From: Parvibaculaceae bacterium
Lineage (GTDB): Bacteria; Pseudomonadota; Alphaproteobacteria; Parvibaculales; Parvibaculaceae
Direction: 5' to 3'
Assembly: GCA_028283765.1 (NCBI GenBank)
Contig: JAPWJY010000008.1
Span: 1,803,001-1,867,000 of the forward strand
Length of the DNA stretch: 64,000 nucleotides
A program made the translations under genes and the position numbers. Below are positions 1 to 9,224 of the stretch, piece after piece. Below the pieces are notes generated by a model that was not told the DNA's origin, searched no databases, and was given only the letters and a program-made list of their open reading frames with translations. The first letter of the stretch is position 1. Every line of letters begins with the position of its first letter.

Positions 1-56
1 CGATCAGGCTGGCGATATCTGACAACAAAGCCCACGTTCACGTGAAGAGGGACAAA

Positions 57-1073
57 ATGGCAAAATGGAAGACACTCGCAGCCGCCGCGGGCGTGCTGAT
101 TCTGGGAGCTGTTCCCGCGCTTGGCCGGGAGGATCCGGGCCCTGCCGCCTACAAGCAGGCGCTTGACGGCAAGACCGTCATCCTCGTCCCCATGGCCATG
201 GGCGAGGATCTGGCGCAGGGCTGGGCGCATTATATCGGCACCGCCGTCAAGGAAGCGGGCGGCAAGTTCGAGGTCCGCGATCCCAACTGGAACACGGAAG
301 CAGGCGCCCAGGCCATCACCGACGCCATCGGCTCCAAGCCTGCCGCAATCGTCGTGCAGACGCCGGACCTCCAGTCCTACTCCAAGCTCTACAAGCGCGC
401 CCAGCAGGCGGGCATTTTCGTGATCCAGGTCGACAATCCCAGCAACTACGCCTCCGACGCCTTCGTCGGCAGCAACTGGGAAACGCTGGGCGAGCTTGAG
501 ACCAAGGCAGTCATCGCCGGATGCGGGCCGAACTCCTCGAAAAAGATCGGCCTCATTCAGGGCGATCAGGTCAACGCCTCCAGCCTCGACCAGTACAAGG
601 GCGTCCAGAACGTGCTGAAGGATCACCCCGATTTCCAGATCGTGGCGGCGCCTGACTCCAACTGGGACGCCACCACGGCCCGCAACGTGGCGGCGACGCT
701 GATCCAGCAGCACCCCGACGTCTGCGGCATCGTCGACTTCTGGGACCAGACGGCCCAGGGCACGGCCGCCGCGATCCGCGCTGCGGGCAAGACCGGCAAG
801 ATATTCCTTGCCACCACGGGCGGCGGCGAAGCGGCCGACTGCAAGCTGCTGGAAAGCGGCACCATCGACGCGCTGGTCGCCACCGACGTACCCAACCAGT
901 CCCGCGACGTTTCGACCCTGATCAAGTTCCTGCTGCAAAGCGGCCTGAAGCCGGGCGACGCCAAGACATGGCTCTACACGCCTGAAAAAATCACGACCAA
1001 GGCCGACCTCAAGCCCGGCACCTGCTGGAGCATCGAGGAAAACAAGGCCGCCGAAGCCGCCGCGGCCAAGTAA
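57..1073 (+). CDS. Sugar ABC transporter periplasmic substrate-binding protein (RbsB-like)
   Basis: Type-1 periplasmic binding protein of about 338 residues that would deliver a sugar or sugar-like ligand to the permease and ATPase encoded downstream. I chose the ATG at 57, preceded by an AAGAGGGA-type ribosome site, over the in-frame GTG at 42. The start is followed by a signal peptide (MAKWKTLAAAAGVLILGA, cleavage near ALG). Repeated substrate-binding features are visible: VILVPMAMGE at the first strand, the VVQTPD and QVDNP hinge-type segments, and SNWDATTARN in the second lobe. Family membership is clear from the fold pattern and operon context. The ligand cannot be read, although the SMP-30-like lactonase domains in the operon hint at a sugar or sugar lactone. 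Confidence 0.88.
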   Translation: MAKWKTLAAAAGVLILGAVPALGREDPGPAAYKQALDGKTVILVPMAMGEDLAQGWAHYIGTAVKEAGGKFEVRDPNWNTEAGAQAITDAIGSKPAAIVVQTPDLQSYSKLYKRAQQAGIFVIQVDNPSNYASDAFVGSNWETLGELETKAVIAGCGPNSSKKIGLIQGDQVNASSLDQYKGVQNVLKDHPDFQIVAAPDSNWDATTARNVAATLIQQHPDVCGIVDFWDQTAQGTAAAIRAAGKTGKIFLATTGGGEAADCKLLESGTIDALVATDVPNQSRDVSTLIKFLLQSGLKPGDAKTWLYTPEKITTKADLKPGTCWSIEENKAAEAAAAK

Positions 1074-1093
1074 CCGCCGGTATATGATATAGA

Positions 1094-1132
1094 GGGGGAA
1101 GCGGACGCTCCGCTTCCCCCGCCGTCTTTTTT
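1094..1132 (+). terminator. Strong hairpin between binding-protein and permease genes (partial terminator or RNA stabiliser)
   Basis: A perfect 12-bp stem (GGGGGAAGCGGA / TCCGCTTCCCCC) with a 3-base CGC loop lies 20 bases after the binding-protein stop. GCCGTC and six Ts follow it. It looks like an intrinsic terminator inside the operon. In ABC uptake operons such a hairpin usually keeps binding-protein mRNA more abundant than permease and ATPase mRNA. The permease start is only about 16 bases downstream of the T run. Confidence 0.8.
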
Positions 1133-1147
1133 CGCAAGTCGGATTCC

Positions 1148-3271
1148 ATGGCCCTCTCTGAAAGTCTGGCGCGCCTGCGCTACAAGTACATTCCCGACCA
1201 TCTCATCGGGGAAATCCTGTCCAAGCGCTGGGCCGACAATCTGGTGCCCCTGCTGTTCCTTCTGCTGACCGTGGCGGGCCTTGGCTCCTTCATCCCGAAT
1301 TTCTTCACCATCCAGAGCCTGAGCGACGCCTCGCGCCAACTCGGTGAATTTTCGATCGTCGTCATCGGCCTCACCATCGTCATGCTGGGCGGCGGCATCG
1401 ATCTTTCCGTCGGCGCGATCTTCGGCCTCACCGCATTCGCCGCCGTCAGCGTCGTCTATATCTTCGCCATGCCGATCTGGCTGGCGTTCCTTGCCGCCGT
1501 TGGCGTCGGCGCGCTCGCGGGCGCGTTCAACGGCTTCCTGATCGGCTACCTGCGGTTGCGGGCTTTTCTCACCACCCTCGTCACCTTCATCATCCTGCGC
1601 GCCATATTCGACATTCTGGTCGTCGATCATGCCGCCGAGATCCAGCTTTCCGACGTGTCCTCGCCGACATGGGATTTCATCGGGGACGGCACGATCCTCA
1701 ACCTGCCGGTGAGCTTCGTCGCCGCCATCGTCGTCGCCATCATCGCCCATATTTTCCTGACGCGGCTGCGCCCCGGCTGGCATATCCTCGCCGTCGGCGG
1801 CTCGCGCCGCTCGGCCTACAATGCCGGGATCGCGGTGCGCCGCACGATCTTCATGAGCTACGTCATCTCCGGCGTCTGCTGCGGCATCGCGGGCTTTCTG
1901 ATCGCGGCGCGCCTGAGCGGCGTGGGGCCGGGCACCGGCGCAGGCCTTGAAATCATGGCGCTGACGGCGGCCGTGGTCGGCGGCAACAGCCTGGGCGGCG
2001 GACGCGGCTCCATCGCCAAGGGCCTGATGGGCGCCGTGGTCGTGCTGGTGCTGACCAACGGCCTGATCCGGCTCGGCTTCAACAGCGGCGCGAACCAGAT
2101 GGTGCTGGGCGTGGTGCTGGCGCTCGCCGTCATCCTCGATGTGCGCTGGCTCAAGAACCGTCACAAGATGCTGGCCAAGGTCTATGTCGCGCCGATCTAT
2201 GCGAAGATGGACGCCAGCCGCTCGGCGGCGCCGGATTCAGGTTCCCCCTACGCGCTCAACGACCGGCTGGCGAACACCGAGTTCATCGGGCTCGGCGAGC
2301 TTGAAGGCCCGGAAGACGTGATCCTCGACAATGACGATCATCTCTATTGCGGCACCCGCCACGGCGACGTGGTCCGCTACTTCGCCCCCGACTACAAGCG
2401 TCACGAAGTCTTCGCCCATACCGGCGGCTTTCCGCTCGGCCTCGCCTTCGACCGCGACGGCGCGCTCAAGGTCTGCGTCGGCGCGATGGGGCTTTATTCG
2501 ATCACGCCGGACAAGGAGGTCTCGCGCCTGTCCGCCGAAACCAACCGCTCGCGCCTGTCCGTCATCGACGATGCCCGGCTGCGTGATCCCAACGACTGCG
2601 ACATCGCGCCGGACGGGCGTATCTTCTTCACGGATTCGACGACGCGCTATGACGCCCACGACTGGGCGCTCGACAGCATCGAGGCGCGGCCCACGGGCCG
2701 CATCCTCTGCTACGACCCGCGCACCGGCAAAACCCGCACCGTGCTCGACAGACTGACCTACGCCAACGGCGTCTGCATGGCCCATGACGGGCAGTCCTTC
2801 TTCTTCGCTGAATCCTGGGCATGCCGCGTCAGCCGCTACTGGTTCGACGGGCCGAAGGCGGGCACGGTCGAAATCGTCATCAAGGATATGCCGGGCTACC
2901 CTGACAATATCAACCGCGCCTCGGATGGCCGCTACTGGATGGCCTGGCTCGGCATGCGCACGCCGAGCTTCGACATCGCGCTGCGCAAGCCCGGCATGCG
3001 CCGGCGCATGACGCGCCGCCTGCCACAGGACGACTGGCTTTTCCCGAACATCAATCAGGGCGGCGTCGTCAAGTTCGACGAGAACGGCGAGATCAGCGAC
3101 GTGCTCGGCAACCTCGGCGGCCTCAGCCATCCGATGGTCACCTCCATGCGCGAGCACAAGGGATACCTCTATGTCGGCGGTATCCTGAACAACCGCATCG
3201 GCCGCTACAAGCTCGACGGCGCCGATCCGGCATGGACCAGCAACCGGTCCTACTGGGGAGCGAAATCATGA
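1148..3271 (+). CDS. Fusion protein: RbsC-type ABC permease + C-terminal SMP-30/gluconolactonase-like domain
   Basis: The 707-residue protein has two parts. Residues 1 to about 340 are a multi-pass permease of the ribose/galactose family, with hydrophobic helices throughout, the GGGIDLSVGAI segment near residue 80 and the AVVGGNSLGGGRGS cytoplasmic loop near 275. After a linker (about 341-375), residues 375-707 form a beta-propeller resembling SMP-30/strictosidine-synthase-like lactonases: ELEGPEDV with the N-terminal metal-ligand Glu, LRDPNDCDIAPDG, LTYANGV and YPDNINRASDG with Asn/Asp ligand candidates. Ordinary RbsC proteins are about 320-340 residues, so the extension is a real extra domain. 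By family topology the tail should be cytoplasmic. The stop overlaps the next gene by 4 bases. Substrate and lactonase activity are inferred. Confidence 0.85.
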   Translation: MALSESLARLRYKYIPDHLIGEILSKRWADNLVPLLFLLLTVAGLGSFIPNFFTIQSLSDASRQLGEFSIVVIGLTIVMLGGGIDLSVGAIFGLTAFAAVSVVYIFAMPIWLAFLAAVGVGALAGAFNGFLIGYLRLRAFLTTLVTFIILRAIFDILVVDHAAEIQLSDVSSPTWDFIGDGTILNLPVSFVAAIVVAIIAHIFLTRLRPGWHILAVGGSRRSAYNAGIAVRRTIFMSYVISGVCCGIAGFLIAARLSGVGPGTGAGLEIMALTAAVVGGNSLGGGRGSIAKGLMGAVVVLVLTNGLIRLGFNSGANQMVLGVVLALAVILDVRWLKNRHKMLAKVYVAPIYAKMDASRSAAPDSGSPYALNDRLANTEFIGLGELEGPEDVILDNDDHLYCGTRHGDVVRYFAPDYKRHEVFAHTGGFPLGLAFDRDGALKVCVGAMGLYSITPDKEVSRLSAETNRSRLSVIDDARLRDPNDCDIAPDGRIFFTDSTTRYDAHDWALDSIEARPTGRILCYDPRTGKTRTVLDRLTYANGVCMAHDGQSFFFAESWACRVSRYWFDGPKAGTVEIVIKDMPGYPDNINRASDGRYWMAWLGMRTPSFDIALRKPGMRRRMTRRLPQDDWLFPNINQGGVVKFDENGEISDVLGNLGGLSHPMVTSMREHKGYLYVGGILNNRIGRYKLDGADPAWTSNRSYWGAKS

Positions 3272-4356
3272 ACGCTTTCAGCTTTTCCCGGGTTCTGGAC
3301 TTCTTCCGCGGCAAGGCCATCACCATCCCGCCGATGGACGGCGCGCTAAGGCCCAACAGCGCGCTGGATGACGCCATTGCGCTCGCTCATATTCCGGCTC
3401 CCGACAATCTCGTGTCGTCAGACCAGCGTACCCTTTTTTCCAGCGGCAAGTCACTTTACGAACTGGGAACGCAGGGCGGAGAACCCGCCGCCATCGCCCA
3501 TTTCGACAGCGAGATCGCCGCGCTCGCGGCATGCCCGGATGGCGGGCTTGGCCTTGCGCTCGACGATGGCCGCATCCTGCTGCTCGACGGATCACTCAAG
3601 GTTCTCTCAACCATCCCAGCCATTGGCCCTGAAAAGCTGTTCTGCCCGACGGCGCTCCTGTTCGCGGACAAGGACACGCTGCTCGTCGTGCAGGGCTCCA
3701 GCCATGTCCGGCCAAGCCAGTGGGCGCGCGATCTGCTGGAACTCGGCTGCTCCGGTTCGCTCTGGCGCATCGATCTGCGCACCGGCAACCATGAGGCGCT
3801 GCTCAAGGGACTGGCATGGCCCAACGGCATCGCGGCCGGCGCAAACGGCGCTGTCGTCGTCAGCGAAAGCTGGAAGCATCGTCTGGTCGAAATCGCCAAC
3901 AGACGGACGTGCACCTTGCTCGACAAATTGCCGGGCTATCCGGGCCGGCTCTCGCCCGCCTCGGGCAGCGGTTTCTGGCTTGCACTGTTCGCGCCGCGCA
4001 ACCGGCTGCTTGAATTCGTTCTGGGCGAAAACGATTACCGCCGTATCATGATCGCGGAAGTCGATCCGCGCTTCTGGATCGCCCCTGCCCTTTCCTCCGG
4101 CATCGATTTTCGCGAGCCGCTGCAATGCGGCGGGGTCAAGACCATGGGCGTTCATAAGCCATGGTCGCCGACCCGTTCCTATGGCCTGCTTGTCCGCCTC
4201 GATGCTGATTTCCAGCCGGTCGCAAGCTACCACAGCCGCGCCAACGGAACCCGCCACGGCATCACCTCCGCCCTTGATCTGGACGGCCGGGTGCTGGCGG
4301 CATCGCGCGGCGGCAACAGCATCATCGAACTGACGGCGGGAGCGAAAAAGCCATGA
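3268..4356 (+). CDS. SMP-30/strictosidine-synthase-like beta-propeller protein
   Basis: This 362-residue soluble protein starts at the ATG overlapping the previous stop (ATGA). It carries propeller-like repeats (LALDDGRILLLDG, LAWPNGIAAGANGAVVVSES, LPGYPGRLSP, SALDLDGRVLAASRGGNSI) that parallel the domain fused to the upstream permease: both have a (W/Y)xNG motif and a PGYP motif. It probably arose from, or pairs with, that domain and may hydrolyse or sense a lactone of the transported sugar. It is less typical than the fused copy. DNI in the YPDNIN motif is replaced by GRL in YPGRLS, so a metal ligand may be missing and a structural or binding role is possible. It sits in the middle of the ABC operon, translationally coupled on both sides. 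Confidence 0.65.
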   Translation: MNAFSFSRVLDFFRGKAITIPPMDGALRPNSALDDAIALAHIPAPDNLVSSDQRTLFSSGKSLYELGTQGGEPAAIAHFDSEIAALAACPDGGLGLALDDGRILLLDGSLKVLSTIPAIGPEKLFCPTALLFADKDTLLVVQGSSHVRPSQWARDLLELGCSGSLWRIDLRTGNHEALLKGLAWPNGIAAGANGAVVVSESWKHRLVEIANRRTCTLLDKLPGYPGRLSPASGSGFWLALFAPRNRLLEFVLGENDYRRIMIAEVDPRFWIAPALSSGIDFREPLQCGGVKTMGVHKPWSPTRSYGLLVRLDADFQPVASYHSRANGTRHGITSALDLDGRVLAASRGGNSIIELTAGAKKP

Positions 4357-5852
4357 CCACGCTTCTTTCGATGCGGAAGATCACCAAATCCTATCGCGGC
4401 GCGCCAGCCCTCAAGGATGTCGATTTCGACCTGCGCAAGGGCGAGGTTCACGCCCTGCTGGGGGAGAACGGCGCGGGAAAATCGACGCTCACCAAAATCA
4501 TGGCGGGCGTCGTTCCTCCTTCAGCGGGCGACATGTTCTATGAAGGCACGCAGGTCCGCTTCACCAATCCGTCCGAGGCGCTGAAGCTCGGCATCGCCAT
4601 GGTCTTTCAGGAAACGAACCTCGTGCCCTCGATGACCGTGGCGCAAAATCTCTATCTGGGCGACGAGAACTTCTTCAACCGGCTGCGGGGCATCTATATC
4701 GCCGCCCAGCAACTGCTCCAGTCGCTGAACTTCCCCGTGGACCCGACCGCGACCATCGCCACCCTTGGCGCGGCGAAGCGCCAGATGGTGGAAATCGCCC
4801 GCGCTGTGCGCCTCAATGCCCGCATCATCATTTTCGATGAGCCGACCGCCACGCTGACGCCTGAGGAAAAACGCCATTTCTATGCGCTGGTGCGCCGCCT
4901 GAAGGAGAACGGCGTTTCGGTCGTCTTCATCACCCATGCGGTGGAGGAAGCGCTGATGCTGTCGGACCGCATCACCATCCTGCGCGACGGCGAACATGTG
5001 GTGACCAATGATGCCGCAAACCTCGATCGCGACAGCATCATCCACGCCATGGTCGGCCGCACGCTTTCAGGCGAGCTTTACCGCCATCGTGACGCCATCG
5101 ACCGGGTGCGCCCGCCAAAGGCAAAGGTCCTGAGCGTTCAGGACATTTCCATGGGCAATGTCGTCCGCAACAATTCCTTTTCAGTCTATGCCGGGCAGGT
5201 GACCGGCATCTTCGGCCTGATCGGCTCGGGCCGCACCGAAACGGCCAAGATTATCGCCGGCATCTACAAGCGCGACTTTACCCGGGGCGGCGAAATCGAG
5301 CTTGAAGGCAATCCCGTCCGCTATGCGGTGCCGCGCCCGGCGGTGAAGGATGGCATCGTCTATGTCACCGAAGACCGCAAGACCGAGGGTTTCTTTGAAA
5401 CCATGTCCATCGCCGAGAACCTCTATTCGGGACTGCTCACGACCGGACGGCAGAAACTGCCCATCGTCAGCATCCGTGAAATGCGGGCGCTGGCGCAGGA
5501 ATGGAGCAGCGCGCTCAACATCCGCGCGATCAACAGCAATGCCCGCGTCATCGAGCTTTCCGGCGGCAACCAGCAGAAAGTGGTGATCGGCAAGAGCCTG
5601 ATCGAGAAGCCGCGCCTCATCATCTTCGATGAGCCCACCCGCGGCGTCGATGTCGGCGCCATCGCGGAAATTCACCAGCTCATCAACCGGCTGGCAGATG
5701 ATGGGCTGGGCGTGGTCGTCATCTCCTCCTACCTGCCGGAGATCATGAACCTGTCGGACCGGATTCTCGTTTCCCGGCAAGGCCGCATCGTCGAGGAATT
5801 CTCTCCTGCCGAAGCGACGGAAGAAAAGATCATGTACGCCGCCGTGCACTGA
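4353..5852 (+). CDS. Sugar ABC transporter ATP-binding protein, two nucleotide-binding domains (RbsA/MglA family)
   Basis: The 499-residue double ATPase would energise uptake through the fused permease. The first domain has Walker A LLGENGAGKST (about residue 35) and Walker B IIFDEPTATLT. The second has a degenerate Walker A (GLIGSGRTETAK), signature LSGGNQQK and Walker B IIFDEPTRGVDVG. A canonical first domain with a degenerate second P-loop is typical of RbsA/MglA/XylG. Length is normal. The start overlaps the preceding stop by 4 bases. It is the last gene of the four-gene operon and converges with the MFS gene 3 bases away. Confidence 0.92.
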   Translation: MTTLLSMRKITKSYRGAPALKDVDFDLRKGEVHALLGENGAGKSTLTKIMAGVVPPSAGDMFYEGTQVRFTNPSEALKLGIAMVFQETNLVPSMTVAQNLYLGDENFFNRLRGIYIAAQQLLQSLNFPVDPTATIATLGAAKRQMVEIARAVRLNARIIIFDEPTATLTPEEKRHFYALVRRLKENGVSVVFITHAVEEALMLSDRITILRDGEHVVTNDAANLDRDSIIHAMVGRTLSGELYRHRDAIDRVRPPKAKVLSVQDISMGNVVRNNSFSVYAGQVTGIFGLIGSGRTETAKIIAGIYKRDFTRGGEIELEGNPVRYAVPRPAVKDGIVYVTEDRKTEGFFETMSIAENLYSGLLTTGRQKLPIVSIREMRALAQEWSSALNIRAINSNARVIELSGGNQQKVVIGKSLIEKPRLIIFDEPTRGVDVGAIAEIHQLINRLADDGLGVVVISSYLPEIMNLSDRILVSRQGRIVEEFSPAEATEEKIMYAAVH

Positions 5853-5855
5853 ATT

Positions 5856-7019
5856 TCATTTCACCCGGACAAGGGTGTGCCGCCCGAAGATCAGGACCAC
5901 GGTGAAGAGCGTCAGAATGGCGCCCACCCCGAGCGGCCCCGCCGAAGGGGGAAAGATATCCATGGCAACGCCGGTGACGCCCGAGCCTGTCGCGCTGCCG
6001 ATGGCATAGGCAAGCGCAAACACGGCGCTTCCCGTTACCAGCACGCTGCCCTTGTAACCTTCTCCCAACAGGGTCAGCGCACAGGTATAGAGCGCGAAGC
6101 TCGCCGCCCCGAGCAGCGCGAAGCTGGCCAGGATCGCCGTTTCGGAAGGCAGGAAAGGAATGGCGAGAAAGCTCGCCGCCGCCATGAAGCTCGCGATGAT
6201 CGCGACGAACGGGCGCGAAACCCTGTCGAGCAGCAATCCCACGAAGGGCTGGGCAAGCGCCGTCGGCAAGGCCATGAAGGTCACGCTGACGGCGGCGAAA
6301 GCCGGTGAATGGCCTGTTTTCAGAAAATAGACCGGCATGCCGGAAACAGCAGCAATATCAGAGATGCCGAAGGCCACGACCGTGGCGATCAGAAGCGGCG
6401 CGCCCCGGATGAACCCGAAAAGCGCCCCTGCTGCGGCGGCCGGTTCCGGCTTGGTGCGCGTACGCAGGCCCAGAACCGCCGTGACGAAGGCGACCAGCGC
6501 CAGATAGACGGCAAGAGAGGCGAAAGCGAAACCGTGCTGGGTGCCGAACAGCGGAATGGCGAGCGGCCCCGCGGCAAAGCCCGCGCACATGCCCGCGCCA
6601 TAAAGACCGGATACCCGGCCCCGCAACCGGTCAGGACAGGACGAATTGAGCCATGCCTCGCTCAGCATGAAGATAAGGCTGGCGCAAAAGCCGAGCAGAA
6701 CCCGGATGACGGACCAGATCCACACGGAGTCGAAGATCGAGAAGGACGCAAGGCACAAGGAGCAGCCGACAAGCGCCCCGATGATGAGTTTGTCGCCCCG
6801 GATGAAGACAGTCAGCCTGCCGACCAGCAATGTCGCGATGGCGAGCCCCACCGCAAAGCCCATGGCGTTCAGCCCGATCAGGCTTGCCGGCACACCCTTC
6901 TGCTCCAGCACCAGCGAAATCAGCGGATAGGTCAACCCCTGGGCAACGGCAAAAGCCGTCACCCCCAGTATGACAGCGCCAATCGCCGCCCAGTCAGGAA
7001 TAAGCTCGTCGGCGTTCAT
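5856..7019 (-). CDS. MFS transporter
   Basis: This 387-residue major facilitator protein has about twelve hydrophobic segments. Charged residues sit in the loop after helix 2 (GRLTVFIRGDKLI), the usual place for the MFS loop motif, and LLDRVSRP begins the second half. It resembles the MFS protein at 46130-47317 in length and in the N-terminal SLIGLNxxxxxxxNLM-like pattern (here SLIGLNAMGFAVGLA). The substrate is unknown. It is encoded convergently with the ABC operon, and the stops are 3 bases apart. Confidence 0.85.
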   Translation of the reverse strand: MNADELIPDWAAIGAVILGVTAFAVAQGLTYPLISLVLEQKGVPASLIGLNAMGFAVGLAIATLLVGRLTVFIRGDKLIIGALVGCSLCLASFSIFDSVWIWSVIRVLLGFCASLIFMLSEAWLNSSCPDRLRGRVSGLYGAGMCAGFAAGPLAIPLFGTQHGFAFASLAVYLALVAFVTAVLGLRTRTKPEPAAAAGALFGFIRGAPLLIATVVAFGISDIAAVSGMPVYFLKTGHSPAFAAVSVTFMALPTALAQPFVGLLLDRVSRPFVAIIASFMAAASFLAIPFLPSETAILASFALLGAASFALYTCALTLLGEGYKGSVLVTGSAVFALAYAIGSATGSGVTGVAMDIFPPSAGPLGVGAILTLFTVVLIFGRHTLVRVK

Positions 7020-7160
7020 CGCGGAATCATTCAGGAGAAAAGGTGCACAAATGCGGGGACGCGTTATCCCCGCATTGTAAGGTTCCGGCGCAACGGCGCC
7101 AGAGGCCGCCCAGGTAAATCGCGGAAAACCCCGGATCGCGGCGTCATGCCGCCCCTGTTT

Positions 7161-8352
7161 TCAGGACTGGGATGTCTGCCTGAGGGCCGGCACGACGGCA
7201 TTGGCGATGACCTCGCCGAACGCGACGGCGTTGCGGGAGCCCTTCGGCTTTCCGGTCGTCGCTTTGAGCGGCAACAGCGGGAAAACCAGTTCCGCAAAGC
7301 GGTAGCACTCTTCCAGATGCGGATAGCCCGACAGGATGAACCGGTCGATGCCCAGATCGATATATTCCTTCATCCGGTCCGCCACCTGCTGGGGATCGCC
7401 CACAAGGGCCGTTCCCGCGCCGCCGCGCACCAGTCCCACGCCCGCCCAGAGATTGGGGCTGACCTCAAGCTGGTCGCGCCGGCCCGCCATGCAGCCGGGC
7501 CATGCGCCGCTGGCCTTCGGAATCGTGCCGGGCAAAGGTTTTCTGCGCCAGCGCGATCGTTTCATCATCCACATATCTGATGAGGTCGTCCGCGGCGCGC
7601 CATGCCTCCTCCGCCGTCTCGCGCACGATGACATGGAGCCGGATTCCAAAGCTCAGGGTGCGGCCACGGGCTGCCGCCAGCGCCTTCATCTCGTTGATCT
7701 TGGCCGCTACATCGGCGGGCTTCTCGCCCCATGTCAGATAGACATCGACATGCTCGGCCGCAATTTCCTGACCGACGCCCGAGGAGCCCCCGAAATAGAT
7801 CGGCGGATAGGGAAACTGTTCTGCGGGATAAAAAAGCTGCCCACCTTCAACCTGTAGATGATCCCCCTTGAAATCGACCGTCTCGCCCCGCATCAGCGCT
7901 TTCCAGATGTGCAGGAACTCATTGGTCACGGCATAGCGCTCGGCGTGATCCATGAACACGCCATCGCCGCGCAGTTCCACCGGATCGCCGCCGGTCACGA
8001 TATTGATGAGCAGGCGTCCTTCCGAAATGCGGTCGAGCGTCGCCGCCATGCGGGCCGCTACGGTGGGTTCCTGAAGGCCGGGACGCAAGGCGACGAGAAA
8101 ACGCAACCGCCTTGTCAATGGCGCCAGGGCCGAGGCGATCACCCAGGAGTCCTCGCAGGACCGGCCGGTCGGCAGCAGCACGCCGAAATAGCCCAGTTCA
8201 TCGGCGGCCTGCGCAATCTGCCTCAGATAACCGATCGAGACATGCCGCGCCCCGGTGTCGGACCCCAGAAAATGCCCGTCGCCATGGGTCGGCAGGAACC
8301 ACAGAACGTCCGCCTCTCCCCCGGCTGCACCACCATGATCAGGACCGGACAT
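7161..8352 (-). pseudogene. ssuD: ssuD, FMNH2-dependent alkanesulfonate monooxygenase, interrupted by a +1 frameshift
   Basis: SsuD releases sulfite from alkanesulfonates under sulfate starvation. The product matches the SsuD family from the N terminus ([66 protein letters not shown]) to the C terminus ([33 protein letters not shown]). The frame changes after RMARLHGG: an extra G (C on the + strand) in the GGG run at 7485-7487 moves the rest into the frame that ends at 7161. Removing it restores [13 protein letters not shown], which is what the family has. The start at 8352 is the first ATG giving a family-like N terminus. The cause is either a recent null mutation or a homopolymer sequencing error. 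No other ssu genes are seen here. Confidence 0.88.
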
Positions 8353-8426
8353 CGTCAAAACCTCTCTGCTGCGTCGAGTGGAATTCGCCTGCTGCCCAGC
8401 CACTGAACAAGGCCTTTGGGCGCACA

Positions 8427-9038
8427 TCACACAATTCTATATCGGCTTGATATACAATCAAGGGTCATCGTGACGCGGACAACCGGGGCTTCGCTGGCGC
8501 TGTCCCTCAATCTCTCAAGATCGTCGCTAGCCCCCTCGTCATGAAAGGCCCCGGCATTGTCGGCGATCTGGCTGATCTGCGATTTCCCGTCGCCGTATAG
8601 CCGGTCAAGCGCGGCCTCTATGTCCGAACAGGTCGATACGCTCAGGCGCGGTGCCTTGCCCGTGGCGAAGCGGATGGCATCGAGCAAACCCCGGTCGAAG
8701 GGATTGGCCATCGCGATCGAGACGGCATCCGAAGAGACGGACAGGGGAATGATGTGGGACTGCAAAAGGAAACGGCTGCTGAGGACATCATCGGGAAGAG
8801 GCTCGTCAGAAATCTGGTCCAGCCCGACAAGGGGAATAGTGAGGAAGCGTGAAATTTCTTCAGCCAGATCCCGTTCCGAAATCAGGCCAAGCCGGGTGAG
8901 AACGAGCCCCAGATCCTCTCCGCCATTCTCCGCCAGATGCCCGGCCCGCTGAAGATCCTGAGCCGACAGCTTGAGCGACGAGACAAGATGCCCGGCAAAG
9001 TCTGCCAAAATCAGGGAGAGATCACCGGCGTCTGACAT
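8427..9038 (-). pseudogene. 5' fragment of a GspE/PilB-type secretion ATPase (MshEN domain only)
   Basis: The first 185 or so residues are a normal N-terminal domain of a type II secretion or type IV pilus assembly ATPase: LGLVLTRLGLISERDLAEEIS and FLTIPLV, then ANPFDRGLLDAIRFATG and a DIEAALDRLYG helix. The protein reaches APVVRV, the segment that normally leads into the ATPase core (APVVRLVN...), and then runs into unrelated residues and stops. Walker A, the Asp and His boxes and the zinc motif are all absent, so about two thirds of the usual 550 or so residues are lost. The break near 8455-8465 falls in the ssuD promoter region. No other secretion genes occur in the window. Confidence 0.8.
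8438..8454. promoter_or_regulatory. Inverted repeat upstream of ssuD, candidate operator
   Basis: TATATCGGCTTGATATA is a 6-5-6 inverted repeat 85 bases upstream of the ssuD start. A second, overlapping inverted repeat (TTGATATACAATCAA as read on the + strand) extends to about 8461. The segment is AT-rich and sits where an ssuD promoter is expected. It also coincides with the break point of the gspE fragment, so it could instead be a recombination scar. No regulator can be named. Confidence 0.35.
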
Positions 9039-9224
9039 TCAACCTAAATCCAGATCATGAGATGACGGAAGATATGCGACATATTCTGCTTTCAGGTGCC
9101 TCCCGGCAACAAGATCTAACCATGTTGCTTGTCTATGCTGTGATACCCATAAACGGTATTGAGATTGTTACTTCATAGAATTTTTCTGAAATGGCATCCC
9201 CTGAGACTACGGCACTTCACAAAA

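Noticed and set aside
6309..7580. A 423-residue open frame on the + strand opposite the MFS gene and ssuD
   Set aside because: It spans two unrelated minus-strand genes and has low-complexity Arg/Gln/Ala content, a sign of an antisense shadow.
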